Assembly: GCA_025782395.1 (NCBI GenBank) | Contig: JALGZD010000120.1 | Span: forward strand, 1 to 64,000 | Length of the DNA stretch: 64,000 nt | Reading direction: 5' to 3' | From: a bacterium | GTDB taxonomy: Bacteria > Joyebacterota > Joyebacteria > Joyebacterales > Joyebacteraceae | Shown: positions 23,442-32,434 of the stretch, piece after piece | Position numbering within the stretch: the stretch's first letter is position 1 | Layout: the number at the start of each line of letters is the position of its first letter | Program-made: the position numbers and the translations under genes | The notes under the pieces: model-generated | The model's database searches: none | The model's input: the letters and a program-made list of their open reading frames with translations, nothing else | Told to the model about the DNA's origin: nothing

Positions 23442-25658
23442 CTACTTCTTCTTGCGTGAACGCCGCACTGCCTTCCTCTTCGGCTTCGCCGCGCTCTTCT
23501 TCTTCGACGCCACCTTCTTCGCGGGCTTTGCCTTCGCCTTCTTCGCAACGATCCTTTTCTTCGGCTTCGCCGCGCTCTTTTTCCTGGGCGCCACCTTCTT
23601 CACAGGCCTCGCAGCGGTCTTCTTAGGTGCGGCAGCGCTCATTCTTTTCATCTTGAGATCGTAGAGTCTTTTGGCCTCGGCGGCGATGTGCTCCGCGGAG
23701 ACCTCGAACTCCTTGACGAGCTCCCATGCCGATCCCGACTCACCAAAGCGATCCTTCACGCCGACCATGCCGAGGATAAACGGCTTGCCGTAGACTCTGC
23801 TGCTCCCGGAGACGGCAGCTGCCACCTTGTTCCCGAATCCGCCGACCTGATGTTCCTCAGCAGTCACGATGACGCCCGTCTCGACGGCGGCCTTCACGAT
23901 AGCGGCCCCATCGAGCGGCTTGATGGTGTGAACGTTCACAACCCTGGTCTCAATACCGAAGTCGGCCTTAAGGATCCACGCGGCCCTCATGGCTTCAGGC
24001 ACTGATGGCCCACAGGCGACGATCGAGATGTCCTCGTTCTCGTTCTTGTATTTCGAAGCGAGAGCGTGATCGAAAGCGTCTTTGAACTTGGCCTTGGCGC
24101 CCCGGAAACGAATAACGTTGGCCTTGCCGTACTTGTACGGTGTCTTCATGTCCGTGACGACCGGGGTCGCCTCACGGGCGAACCGCACGTACTTCGGACC
24201 CTTCACCTTGAAGAGCAGGTGCTCGGTCGCACGCTTCGTCTCAATAGCGTCGCACGGAGCGACAACGTGCATCCCTGGAATGCCGCACATCTGGAAGAAC
24301 TCCTCGAGCGCCTGATGCGTCGCGCCGTCGGGACCGACCGAGACCCCTCCGTGCGCTCCTGCGATCATGACATTGAAGTCACCGTAGGCGACCGTCGTGC
24401 GGAGCTGATCGAGGTTCCGCCCGGAGGCAAACACCCCATACGTTCCGAAGACAGGAAGCTTACCTTCCTTGGCGAATCCCGCCGCCGCTGCAGTCCCGGA
24501 CTGCTCAGCGATGCCCATCGAGAACCAGCGCTCCATGCGATCGGGATGACCATCATAGAACTGGCTGATCGTGATCGACCCGGAGATGTCCGCTCCCAGA
24601 CAGACGACGCGCTTGTCGTCGCCGTGCTCGGCGAGAGCCCGGCCGAATCCCTTTCTTGTGGGATCCATGTCGACCTTCATGTTCCTGGTCTTGTTCCAGA
24701 AGTAGTTCTTCGAGAACTGCGGCTGCTTCGCCGCGAGCTTCTTCTCTGCTTTCTTCTGCCAGTCGGCAGCCTTCTGGAGCATCCGCTTCACCGGGATCTT
24801 CTCCTCGACCCCAAGCTGCCTGAGACCGTCCCGCATCTGCTCCCTGTTGGGCGCCTTGCCGTGCCAGCCGGCCACATCTTCCATGAAATCGACACCCTTA
24901 CCCTTGACCGTGTGGGCGAGGATGAGTGTCGGCCTGCCCTTGACCTGCCGTGCCATGCCGAATGCGTCGATGATCTCCTGCATGTCGTGGCCATCGCACT
25001 CGACGACCTCCCAACCGAAGGCGCGGTACTTCTCCACGAGACAATCCACGGCCATTACATCCTCAACCCAACCATCGATCTGAAGTCGGTTCTTGTCGAT
25101 GATGGCGCAGAGATTGTCGAGATTGTAGTGCGCGGCCTCCATCACGGCTTCCCAGATCTGGCCTTCCTGCTGCTCGCCGTCGCCCATAATGCAGTAGACG
25201 CGGTTGTCGCGCTTGTCGAGGCGCGCCGCAAGAGCGAGCCCGACTGAGATGGAGAGACCTTGCCCAAGAGAACCGCTTGAGACCTCAACGCCGTCGAGCT
25301 TCAACCAGTGCGGATGCCCCTGGAACGGCGAGTACAGTTTCCTGAGGGTGACGACGTCTTCGATGTTGAAGTACCCGGCCGTGCCGAGACCGATGTAGAG
25401 CGCCGGCGCCTTGTGCCCCGCCGACCAGATGATGCGATCGCGGTTCTTCCAGAGCGAATCCTTCGGATCATGGTTGGCCTCGTGCAGGTAGAGCGCGGCC
25501 GTGATGTCCATGATGGAAAGCGTTCCACCGGAGTGGCCTGACCCGGCGGCATTGAGCGTGACGAGGTTGTACCCCCGCATGAGGCTCGCGGCTTCCTCAA
25601 GCTGCTCAATCGTATACTGCTTGCGAATCTTGCCGGTTTTCGAGTTCATGATCGGCAT
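23442..25658 (-). CDS. tkt: Transketolase with a lysine-rich, histone-H1-like C-terminal tail
   Basis: 738 residues from ATG 25658, preceded by GGAGGACGAGC; the longer frame is Arg-rich leader noise. The TPP domain shows GSGHSGG, GSLGQGLSISVG and the GDGEQQEG motif with KNRLQIDG. The middle Pyr domain has a MGIAEQSGTAAAAGFA Glu and TYGVFASGRNLDQLR, and the third domain follows. Transketolase exchanges two-carbon units between sugar phosphates. The core ends about residue 670; then comes about 68 residues made almost wholly of Lys, Ala, Pro and Arg (PKK, AAKPKK and KKK units), as in histone H1 or bacterial AlgP/Hc1-like tails. That tail is not normal for transketolase. The DNA continues in frame to TAG with repeats, so it looks like a real extension. 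Confidence 0.93.
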   Translation of the reverse strand: MPIMNSKTGKIRKQYTIEQLEEAASLMRGYNLVTLNAAGSGHSGGTLSIMDITAALYLHEANHDPKDSLWKNRDRIIWSAGHKAPALYIGLGTAGYFNIEDVVTLRKLYSPFQGHPHWLKLDGVEVSSGSLGQGLSISVGLALAARLDKRDNRVYCIMGDGEQQEGQIWEAVMEAAHYNLDNLCAIIDKNRLQIDGWVEDVMAVDCLVEKYRAFGWEVVECDGHDMQEIIDAFGMARQVKGRPTLILAHTVKGKGVDFMEDVAGWHGKAPNREQMRDGLRQLGVEEKIPVKRMLQKAADWQKKAEKKLAAKQPQFSKNYFWNKTRNMKVDMDPTRKGFGRALAEHGDDKRVVCLGADISGSITISQFYDGHPDRMERWFSMGIAEQSGTAAAAGFAKEGKLPVFGTYGVFASGRNLDQLRTTVAYGDFNVMIAGAHGGVSVGPDGATHQALEEFFQMCGIPGMHVVAPCDAIETKRATEHLLFKVKGPKYVRFAREATPVVTDMKTPYKYGKANVIRFRGAKAKFKDAFDHALASKYKNENEDISIVACGPSVPEAMRAAWILKADFGIETRVVNVHTIKPLDGAAIVKAAVETGVIVTAEEHQVGGFGNKVAAAVSGSSRVYGKPFILGMVGVKDRFGESGSAWELVKEFEVSAEHIAAEAKRLYDLKMKRMSAAAPKKTAARPVKKVAPRKKSAAKPKKRIVAKKAKAKPAKKVASKKKSAAKPKRKAVRRSRKKK
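23445..23648 (-). repeat. Repetitive Lys/Ala-coding tail of transketolase
   Basis: About 200 bases encode 68 residues of Lys-Ala-Pro-Arg composition. Imperfect copies of the unit for KKSAAKPKK occur twice about 84 bases apart (near 23480-23510 and 23560-23600). Repeats of this kind expand and shrink by slippage. Confidence 0.75.
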
Positions 25659-25815
25659 GCTCGTCCTCCTTCTCCTCTTCCACTGGACACAGGATGTGAT
25701 TCTGCGCGCGCTGCGCGCGTCTGTCCTCCGGCGTCGACCACCGCATCTCTGGGTTTCACACCAAGTGCATATCGTTGCCGAAAAGGCCCTTGATTTGGGC
25801 CCATTCCGACATATG

Positions 25816-25845
25816 AGCGTAGCACACGCGTGTGATGAGTGTAAA
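25816..25845 (-). promoter_or_regulatory. Possible transketolase promoter with a palindrome in its spacer
   Basis: Minus-strand TTTACA (25845-25840) and TACGCT (25821-25816) are 18 bases apart. The spacer contains the perfect palindrome CACACGCGTGTG (25823-25834), which could be an operator. The -10 match is weak. Confidence 0.3.
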
Positions 25846-25899
25846 GAGAGATAGCCGATGGCGGTCAAAGCCGCTACATGAGACCACGGATTTCCACCC

Positions 25900-25929
25900 T
25901 TGACACAATGTAGTGAAGGCTGCTAGCAT
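25900..25929 (+). promoter_or_regulatory. Promoter for the calcium-motif exoprotein
   Basis: A perfect TTGACA at 25900-25905 and TAGCAT at 25924-25929 lie 18 bases apart. The gene starts at 26047, giving a leader of about 110 bases. Confidence 0.55.
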
Positions 25930-26046
25930 TCATTTGTGACCGGAACGCGCCCCCGCGACAGGTGGTTGTTCCGGTGTTGTTTTTGGTGCCCCGGAGATCA
26001 ACTCTCGAGTCCACCCACCTCAGGACACCGCGAAAGGAGCACCCTC

Positions 26047-27636
26047 ATGCCACTGGGAACGTTTGTCCTACTCGCCACTATGACAGCCGCCACTATCATC
26101 GCCCCCGCGACCTTTGCATCATCTCCATCAGCGCTGCTACCGACTCGAGACATCGACTGGTACGGCTGGTGGCACGATGACGGTGAGCTGGTACTTCACG
26201 TCTGCAACCTCGGCGCCCTCGGAGCGTTCGGTTCCGGCGATGGGCCGTCAGGCGAGTGGCCTCACGCAAGCGGCTATGAGCATCTCTATGTGGCCGGGCT
26301 GTGGGTAGGAGCAAAGGTTGACGGGGACTCACTCGTCACTACGGCTGTCTACGAGATGGAGTTTCGGCCGAAGCTCGAAGATCCGATCTTCCACATCTAC
26401 ACGGGCACCGGATACGCTTCTCCGGGCTTCCGGTTCCACGACGATGACGGCGACGGCCTGATTGATGAGGAACGCCTGGACGGCATCGACGATGACGACG
26501 ACGGTCTGATCGATGAGGACTACGGCGGCATTTCCAGGGAGATGTACGCGCGGACCTATTTCGACACCGTGGATCTCGGGGAGCCGCCCCCGACAGACGC
26601 CCATACACCGATAGGCATTGAGGTACACGAGGAAACGTTCGCCTGGAGCGAGGATGACCGTGACGATTTCGTCGGCGTGAGATACCACATTGCGAATATC
26701 TCAGGAGCTCCGCTCGACGACGTCTTCGTCGGCCTCATGGCAGATCCCGATGTGGGCAGTGGTGCAGCCATGAACTGGGCCGATGACACGGTCGCGTACA
26801 TCGACACAGTGGCCACACCGGGGCTGCAGGGACACTACCTCCCAGTCAGGGTCACGATGGTGTACGCACAGGACTCCCCAGGTGGTGATGACGGTGACTG
26901 GGACGGTCTCATCGGCTTCGTGCTCCTGGGCCACCCGACCGATCAGACCGGGGTGAACGCCCCGGTCTCTGTTGAGCCACGCGCTGTCAGGGCGTGGTGG
27001 CAGCCCGGTGGCGACCCAGCCAGCGACCCGGAACGGTACCTCTATCTCAGTGAGCCCGGCATTCATCTGGGAAACGTCGAATCGCAAGACTGGCGAACCA
27101 TGCTCTCCGCCGGCCCGTTCAACAACGTTCAGGATGGTGAGACCTTGGTGGTTGATTTCGCTCTCGTGTGCGGAGCCGGGATGGACGAGCTCCTTGAGCA
27201 CGCCGCCACGGCCGCTACCATCTACAACGGCTACTATCACAAGAGACTCGGTCGTCAGGTCCGCTGGGCATTGATCAACGACTACATCCCTACCTGGGGC
27301 CAGTCAGTGCCGGGCTCGCTGCTTGCGGCTGAGGGCCGGAGCGGAGTTGAGAGCTACGGGACCGTCTATCTGGCGCCGCCCGCTCCGAACCCGTTCCAGG
27401 GCACGTGTCATCTTGGATTCTCCATCCCGAGCCGAACACACGTCGAGCTCGCCGTGTACGATGCGGGAGGACGCAGAGTGGCAACGATCATTGATGCGGT
27501 CTTGCCTTCGGGAATGCACGAAGCTGCCTGGGACGGTCGTAGTGCCGGTGATAACAAGGTAGCCGCCGGCGTCTACTTTGTCAGACTCAATGCTGCAGGC
27601 GAGGAGGTCGCCTCGAAGGTAATAGTTCTCCGCTAG
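26047..27636 (+). CDS. Secreted protein with Asp-rich calcium-binding motif and FlgD-like C-terminal domain
   Basis: 529 residues from ATG 26047 (AAAGGAG seven bases upstream). The signal peptide runs to about residue 25 (ATFA-SS). Residues 131-159 hold two consecutive DxDxDG-type loops (DDDGDGLIDEE and DDDDDGLIDED), the thrombospondin-3/EF-like calcium motif common in FCB exoproteins. The middle part resembles large secreted proteins of unknown function with choice-of-anchor-like beta domains. The last 85 residues are a FlgD-like CTD (APNPFQG...GVYFVRLNAAGEE...KVIVLR), so export and surface attachment probably use the same route as the C25 peptidase. No enzyme motif was recognised. It has its own promoter and terminator, so it is monocistronic. 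Confidence 0.82.
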   Translation: MPLGTFVLLATMTAATIIAPATFASSPSALLPTRDIDWYGWWHDDGELVLHVCNLGALGAFGSGDGPSGEWPHASGYEHLYVAGLWVGAKVDGDSLVTTAVYEMEFRPKLEDPIFHIYTGTGYASPGFRFHDDDGDGLIDEERLDGIDDDDDGLIDEDYGGISREMYARTYFDTVDLGEPPPTDAHTPIGIEVHEETFAWSEDDRDDFVGVRYHIANISGAPLDDVFVGLMADPDVGSGAAMNWADDTVAYIDTVATPGLQGHYLPVRVTMVYAQDSPGGDDGDWDGLIGFVLLGHPTDQTGVNAPVSVEPRAVRAWWQPGGDPASDPERYLYLSEPGIHLGNVESQDWRTMLSAGPFNNVQDGETLVVDFALVCGAGMDELLEHAATAATIYNGYYHKRLGRQVRWALINDYIPTWGQSVPGSLLAAEGRSGVESYGTVYLAPPAPNPFQGTCHLGFSIPSRTHVELAVYDAGGRRVATIIDAVLPSGMHEAAWDGRSAGDNKVAAGVYFVRLNAAGEEVASKVIVLR

Positions 27637-27724
27637 CGGGAAACCGCCGGCACATAGACAACCGGTCGGCACGTGACGGGCTTGCCCGCAGCGTGATCAC
27701 AAGGAACATCGTTCGGACAAATGA

Positions 27725-27760
27725 CCAGGGCCCGGCTGCAACTGCTCCGGGCCCTGGTTT
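27725..27760 (+). terminator. Rho-independent terminator after the exoprotein gene
   Basis: A perfect 11-bp stem (27725-27735 with 27747-27757) around an 11-base loop, followed by TTT. It lies between convergent genes and may serve both, but the T run favours the plus strand. Confidence 0.65.
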
Positions 27761-27786
27761 CCTGCGTGGGCAGCTAACCGGCTCCA

Positions 27787-29064
27787 TCAACCTGTTTGTC
27801 GCTGGACCACGCCCACCTTTCTCAGACGCTCGGCCTCCGGTTTCGATACGCGCACGCGCATCGCAATCGACTCATCCCCCACTTCCTTCGACAGCACCTC
27901 GCCCCGCTCATGAAGGAGAGCGATCGTCTTCCCGTCCTCGTTCGACAGTGTCACTTCGACGATCTCCTCCTGGTTCTCGATGAAGGCCTGCATCGCCTCC
28001 CGCACCTCATCGAGCCCCCGTCCTTCCGTGGCGCTCGTGAAGATCCCACCGGGGTATTTCCTCCCGAGGCAATCGAGCACTGCATCGTCGTGCACGCGGT
28101 CGATCTTGTTGAACACAATGCGAGTGGCTTTGTCGCCCGCCCCGATCTCCGAGATCACGCTTTCTGCCAACTCCAGGTACCGCTCGCAGTGAGGTCGCGA
28201 TACGTCGACCACGTGGAGGAGAAGATCCGCGTCCGCAACCTCTTCAAGTGTCGCGCGGAAACTGACGACCAGATGATGTGGCAGCTTTTTGATGAGTCCG
28301 ACGGTGTCGGTCAAGAGCGCCGCATGTCCGCTGCGAAGATCTATCCTGCGCGTCGTCGCATCGAGTGTCGCAAAGAGGAGATCCTCGGTAAACGTGTCCG
28401 CGCCCGACAGCGCATTCATAAGGGAAGACTTGCCGGCGTTTGTGTAGCCCACGAGCGCCACACGCGTCATCGAGCCTCTCCGCTTCCGCTGCTCTGCCCG
28501 ATCCACATCCACATCCTTCAGCCTCTTCTTCAGGATCTTCACGCGCTCCCGGACGAGACGGCGGTCACTCTCCAGCTGGGTTTCTCCCGGACCTCTTGTT
28601 CCTATGCCGCCACCCAGACGTTCAAGGTGATCCCACAGCCGTCTCAGGCGCGGGAGCTCGTACTCGAGCTGCGCAAGTTCAACCTGCGCCCTGGCGACCT
28701 TCGTCTGCGCGCGCCTGGCGAAGATGTCGAGGATGAGCTCCGTTCGGTCGATGACCTTGATCTCAGAGACCTTCTCAATCTCCCTGCCCTGCGAGGGTCT
28801 GAGATCGTTGTCGAATATGATCAGGTTCGCCTCATGGACGTCCGCCGCGCGCTTGATCCGCTCGATCATGCCGCTTCCGACATACGTCTTGCCGTCTATT
28901 CTCGTCCGGTTCTGGACGAAGCGATCGGCGATCGTCGCGCCAGCTGTTCGCGCCAGCTGCGCAAGCTCGTCGAGCGACTCGTGTTCATCCTCGACGGATG
29001 TATCGGGTAGGCTGATCCCCACGAGGATCGCCCGCTCGTTCTTTGGGACATACTTCTTCTTGAT
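27787..29064 (-). CDS. hflX: HflX ribosome-associated GTPase, with an apparent ATC start codon
   Basis: About 425 residues. The N-terminal HflX domain starts ERAILVGISLPD and includes VIDRTELILDIFARRAQT, followed by the family signature GGGIGTRGPGETQLE. The G domain has GYTNAGKS, DTVG, NKID and a SAT G5-like motif. HflX binds the 50S subunit and rescues stalled or hibernating ribosomes. Start: GGAGG at 29075-29071 is followed after six bases by ATC AAG AAG, 11 residues before AILVG, exactly where the family begins. The next in-frame canonical starts are an upstream ATG at 29208, which lies inside the preceding gene, and a GTG in AILVG, too late. It follows the LEA14-like gene by 35 bases, in one transcript. 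Confidence 0.92.
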   Translation of the reverse strand: MKKKYVPKNERAILVGISLPDTSVEDEHESLDELAQLARTAGATIADRFVQNRTRIDGKTYVGSGMIERIKRAADVHEANLIIFDNDLRPSQGREIEKVSEIKVIDRTELILDIFARRAQTKVARAQVELAQLEYELPRLRRLWDHLERLGGGIGTRGPGETQLESDRRLVRERVKILKKRLKDVDVDRAEQRKRRGSMTRVALVGYTNAGKSSLMNALSGADTFTEDLLFATLDATTRRIDLRSGHAALLTDTVGLIKKLPHHLVVSFRATLEEVADADLLLHVVDVSRPHCERYLELAESVISEIGAGDKATRIVFNKIDRVHDDAVLDCLGRKYPGGIFTSATEGRGLDEVREAMQAFIENQEEIVEVTLSNEDGKTIALLHERGEVLSKEVGDESIAMRVRVSKPEAERLRKVGVVQRQTG

Positions 29065-29099
29065 GGTGAACCTCCAGACCGCGCCGCCGCGAGGCGCCT

Positions 29100-29573
29100 C
29101 TATAGATCTGTCAGCCAGGAAGGTGAGTCTATGATCCCACTCTCGGAGAACGGGAATATCTTCGTGATGACGCCCTTCCTCAGCTCCACACTGCCGTCGA
29201 GCCGCCATTCGTGCTTGCTGTCATCGAACAGGCTCTCGAGAATCGTCCGGCCGCCTTTCCACTTGAGGGTGAAGGGCACCCGGACTTCGACGGCGCCACG
29301 TGCAGAAACGGGCACGTCTTCGTCCCTCTCCCCTTTTGCCAGCTCGATTCCGTCACCGTGAATTCTGTACTCCACCCGCCCAATGCTCGCGCTGAAATCG
29401 TTTGGATTCTCCACAAGCACCGTCATCTCAAACCTGAGTCCGTCACCCGAAATCCCCACAAGGTCCACGTCGGTCAGAGTGATATCGGGTTCTCTGAAAC
29501 CGGAGCAAGATGATACTGCCATAGCGACCGCCAGGATCGCGACAAGAAGGGCGATCCGCCTCCATATCCTCAC
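29100..29573 (-). CDS. LEA14-like (water-stress/hypersensitive domain) lipoprotein
   Basis: 157 residues from GTG 29573, with GGAGG 8 bases upstream inside the last codons of the preceding gene; the longer frame would overlap that gene. The N-terminus RIWRRIALLVAILAVAMAVSSCSG is a lipoprotein signal with a lipobox-like VSSC. The rest is a single LEA_2 beta-sandwich (DVDLVGISGDGLRFEMTVLVENPNDFSASIGRVEYRI...). Such domains are linked to desiccation or envelope stress, with no enzymatic function. Membrane-anchored, probably periplasmic. It sits in an operon between the hydrogenase protease and HflX. Confidence 0.8.
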   Translation of the reverse strand: MRIWRRIALLVAILAVAMAVSSCSGFREPDITLTDVDLVGISGDGLRFEMTVLVENPNDFSASIGRVEYRIHGDGIELAKGERDEDVPVSARGAVEVRVPFTLKWKGGRTILESLFDDSKHEWRLDGSVELRKGVITKIFPFSESGIIDSPSWLTDL

Positions 29574-29577
29574 GATG

Positions 29578-30132
29578 CTATCCTCCGTGCAGGCTGAGGA
29601 TCTGCAGCAGCACATCTTCCACTGCTTCGACTGCGATCGCCACCTCCGCCGTCAGCTCTCCGCCCAGCGTAGTATCCGCTGCCTGGATTGCGACGAGATG
29701 AGTCCCGCACTCCATCTCTTCAGAGAGCGCCTTCATGAACAGCCGGAGCGGCGCCGAGTGTGTCCCGATCATGAGACCTCCGATATCGTCGGGCCCTACA
29801 AGCCTTACCTCTCCCGAGGCGCCACTGAAGTCAGCGGCGTCAACGAAGATCAGTGTCCCGGGCTCTGCCCGGCGAATCGGACCAACGTAGTTCTCCGGCG
29901 TCTGTCCGACATCGAAGGCTCGCTCCGGGTAGGTCTCGGCCAAGCGGCTTGCAACGAGACAACCGGCGCCGTCGTCGGCGCGCATCGTGTTACCGACGCC
30001 GAGAACGACCACGTTGCCATCTATTGCTGCCTGAAGCTCTTGGAAAAGCGGATGCATCGCTCCCTCGTGCAGACCGGGAATCTGCAGCACGGCGCGTGTG
30101 ACCACCGATTGCGGTCGCTCGTCCTGTCTCAT
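29578..30132 (-). CDS. [NiFe] hydrogenase maturation protease (HycI family)
   Basis: 184 residues. GVGNTMRADDGAG (46-57) is the family signature, and the nickel-sensing acidic and His residues can be placed at D54, D98 (FVDAAD) and H125 (GTHSAPL), matching D16, D62 and H90 of E. coli HycI. These proteases remove the C-terminal extension of the hydrogenase large subunit after Ni insertion. The only large subunit in the window (48726-49898) is a HycE-like group 4 protein with a 32-residue extension. Start ATG 30132; an internal ATG at 30057 behind GAGGGAG is an alternative giving a length nearer the family. First gene of a small operon with the LEA14-like and hflX genes. Confidence 0.9.
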   Translation of the reverse strand: MRQDERPQSVVTRAVLQIPGLHEGAMHPLFQELQAAIDGNVVVLGVGNTMRADDGAGCLVASRLAETYPERAFDVGQTPENYVGPIRRAEPGTLIFVDAADFSGASGEVRLVGPDDIGGLMIGTHSAPLRLFMKALSEEMECGTHLVAIQAADTTLGGELTAEVAIAVEAVEDVLLQILSLHGG

Positions 30133-30197
30133 TCAACCACATAGGAGGCGACCGGCCAAGATGAGATGCTCCGGCGCCGAGGCTTGGAGGAACCTGC

Positions 30198-32252
30198 TTA
30201 CTCGAGGACTTCCCGCATCGTTCCGAGGAGATCTGCAAGGGAGTAGGGTTTCTGAAGGAAACGAAGCCCCTTTTCACTGATTCTCGTCCTCTGAGATTTC
30301 TCATCGGTGTAACCGCTACTCAGGAGGATGCGAAGTTCGGGATCGAGGGAGAGGAGCTCATCCGCGAGCTGGACGCCGCTCTTCCCTGGAAGCACGACAT
30401 CGCTGAACACGGCATCGAAATCCCCGCTCTCCCGCTTGTAGGCCTCGAGGCCCTCCTCCGCGCTTCCTACATCGAATACGTCGTATCCTGTGTCGCGCAG
30501 AGCCTTGCAGGCGAAATCCCTGACCACATCCTCGTCCTCCACAACAAGAATTCGCTCGCTGTGCCCGAAGAGATCCCGTGAGACCGATGCATCTTTTTCC
30601 TGTTTCTTACTCTCGCACTCCGCGACCGGCAGATAGACACTGAACACGGCTCCCTTTCCAGGCTCGCTGTCCACTTCGATCCAGCCACCGTGCCGTTGCA
30701 CGTTCCCGTAGACCACCGAGAGACCAAGACCTGTGCCCCGACCTTTCTCTTTGGTTGTGAAGAACGGCTCAAATACGTGATCGAGCGTCGCCTTGTGCAT
30801 GCCAACGCCTGTGTCCTGCACCGACAGACATACGAACTCACCTTCCCTCGCCTCCAGACTCATCCTGCTCGCTTCTCCATTAATGACCACGTTACGCGTC
30901 TTGACGGTGACGGTTCCGCCTCCCGGTATTGCATCGCGCGCGTTGACGACCAGGTTCAGCATCACCTGCTCGAGAAGCGACGGGTCGGCGTTGATGGTCT
31001 GCAGCTTCGGGTCGAGATCCGTGACGAGCTCGACGTCCTCGCCGATCAAGTGCTTCAGCAGGTCGTGCATGTTGGCAACGCGATCGTTGAGCTGAAGCGC
31101 CTGAAGCTGAACCGGCTGCTTCCGGCTGAAAGCCAGAAGTTGCTGGGTAAGTGAGGCCCCTCGCTCTGCTGCGTCCTCGATCTGCTTCAGATGAGCTCGG
31201 TTGGGGTCGTCCTGCTCAAGCCGACACAACATCAGCTGCGTGTATCCGGATACTGCTGTCAGCAGGTTGTTGAAGTCGTGCGCGATTCCTCCGGCCAGTC
31301 GCCCGACAGCCTCCATCTTCTGCGATTGCCGGAGCTCCTCTTCCTTGTTGAGGAGTTCCTGCTCCACGCGAATACGATCGGTGATGTCGATCGCGAGACT
31401 GATAACACCCGCGTGATTTCCATCTCCATCCAGGTAGGGGATTTTGTCGGTCATCAGCCAGCCATCACCGGTAGCTGTCTTGAACGGCTCCACAATCGCA
31501 CGCTTGGGGCGCCCCGTGCGGATGACTTCCTCGTCGTCCTCATGATACCGTGCGGCAAGATCCGGTGAGACTTCAAACGCGGTCCTGCCAACCCACCGCT
31601 TCTGGGGGATGCCGGTCGCATCCGCGAGGGCGCGGTTGACGCGAAGATAGCGCCCACCGAGGTCCTTGTATGATATGAGCGCGGGCACGGAATCGAGGAT
31701 GGTCTGCAACTCCTCGCGCTGTTTCTGCAGCTCTTCCATCGCGCGCTTCCGCTCGATGGCGAGACCGACTTGATCAGAAACAAATGTCAGAAGCTCGAGG
31801 TCACTCTCGCCGAACTCCTCACTGTCGGTGTAGCTCTGCACAACCAGAACCCCGGTAACCTCATCGTTGACCCGCAGTGGAACTCCGAGCCAGACCTGGG
31901 ACGGCGTACCGATCATCTCGACCTCGCCGCTCGCGATCATCACATCTGCCTCTTCCCTGGTGATGAGAAGGGGCTCATTGCGCTTTATGACATACGCGGT
32001 CATGGTCTTGCCGGCAGGGAAAACGTGGAACTCATTCTGGTCCACGGAGTCCACGAAGTAAGGCAGGGAGATCGTGTCTGTTCCCCTGTCGTACAGTGCG
32101 ATAAAGAAGTTCTCGGTAGCCAGGAATTCGCTCAGCTCCGCTTGGATTGTACGGTAGAGCTGACCGATATCCTCAGCCTCGTGCACTGCATTGGTTATGC
32201 GATATGCAAGATGTTGAATGATCTTCACTAATTGCGACTCCGCCCCATGCAC
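30198..32252 (-). CDS. Hybrid sensor histidine kinase (GAF-PAS-HisKA-HATPase-REC)
   Basis: 684 residues, no membrane segment, so cytosolic. GAF domain about 20-168; a PAS about 185-295 (LDSVPALISYKDLGGRYLRVN); HisKA with phospho-His H325 in GGIAHDFNN; HATPase_c with DARDAI, DTGVGM and GTGLGLS; and a C-terminal receiver (567-684) with phospho-Asp D618 in FSDVVLPG and Lys668. The GIAHDFNN form is typical of the large orphan hybrid kinases. No separate response regulator or output gene is nearby, so its target is unknown. No Shine-Dalgarno precedes ATG 32252; a GTG in QLVKIIQ with GGAG upstream may be the true start. The hydrogenase-protease operon starts 65 bases downstream. Confidence 0.9.
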   Translation of the reverse strand: MHGAESQLVKIIQHLAYRITNAVHEAEDIGQLYRTIQAELSEFLATENFFIALYDRGTDTISLPYFVDSVDQNEFHVFPAGKTMTAYVIKRNEPLLITREEADVMIASGEVEMIGTPSQVWLGVPLRVNDEVTGVLVVQSYTDSEEFGESDLELLTFVSDQVGLAIERKRAMEELQKQREELQTILDSVPALISYKDLGGRYLRVNRALADATGIPQKRWVGRTAFEVSPDLAARYHEDDEEVIRTGRPKRAIVEPFKTATGDGWLMTDKIPYLDGDGNHAGVISLAIDITDRIRVEQELLNKEEELRQSQKMEAVGRLAGGIAHDFNNLLTAVSGYTQLMLCRLEQDDPNRAHLKQIEDAAERGASLTQQLLAFSRKQPVQLQALQLNDRVANMHDLLKHLIGEDVELVTDLDPKLQTINADPSLLEQVMLNLVVNARDAIPGGGTVTVKTRNVVINGEASRMSLEAREGEFVCLSVQDTGVGMHKATLDHVFEPFFTTKEKGRGTGLGLSVVYGNVQRHGGWIEVDSEPGKGAVFSVYLPVAECESKKQEKDASVSRDLFGHSERILVVEDEDVVRDFACKALRDTGYDVFDVGSAEEGLEAYKRESGDFDAVFSDVVLPGKSGVQLADELLSLDPELRILLSSGYTDEKSQRTRISEKGLRFLQKPYSLADLLGTMREVLE

Positions 32253-32326
32253 CTATGCGACTACAAGCTCTGGCCTGTCTTCCTATTAGCGATATGATTA
32301 GCAAGAGACGTGCCCTCTGAATAGAC

Positions 32327-32362
32327 AGACGGGATCCGACCGTGTGTGATCGAATCCCGTCT
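32327..32362 (-). terminator. Stem-loop downstream of the DUF4097 gene
   Basis: A 13-bp stem with one mismatch (32327-32339 with 32350-32362) and a 10-base loop, about 70 bases after the DUF4097 stop and upstream of the kinase. No strong T run follows on the minus strand. Confidence 0.45.
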
Positions 32363-32434
32363 TCCCTGGACAGCCGCAGCCCGCGCGTCAAGTCCAACAC
32401 TGCCATCGTCACCTGCCGTTCAGCAAGCCCCCAA

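Larger units (their letters stand above)
25659..26046. other. Divergent intergenic region between transketolase and calcium-motif exoprotein
   Basis: 388 bases. On the plus side a clear promoter at 25900-25929 reads to the right. On the minus side a weaker promoter contains a 12-bp palindrome, and the transketolase leader carries an alternating CGCGCG stretch (25705-25719). Longer open frames on both sides enter this region but have no ribosome site. No RNA gene was recognised. Confidence 0.55.

Noticed and set aside
24066-25247. A 393-codon plus-strand frame opposite transketolase
   Set aside because: Antisense shadow of a complete enzyme, without a ribosome site or domain.
25823-25834. The 12-bp palindrome CACACGCGTGTG as a firm operator
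   Set aside because: A palindrome of this length is expected several times by chance in 64 kb; I keep it only as a weak note within the transketolase promoter.
29065-29208. Upstream ATG (29208) as the start of hflX
   Set aside because: This extension is out-of-frame shadow of the LEA14-like gene and adds about 48 unrelated residues before the conserved N-terminus.
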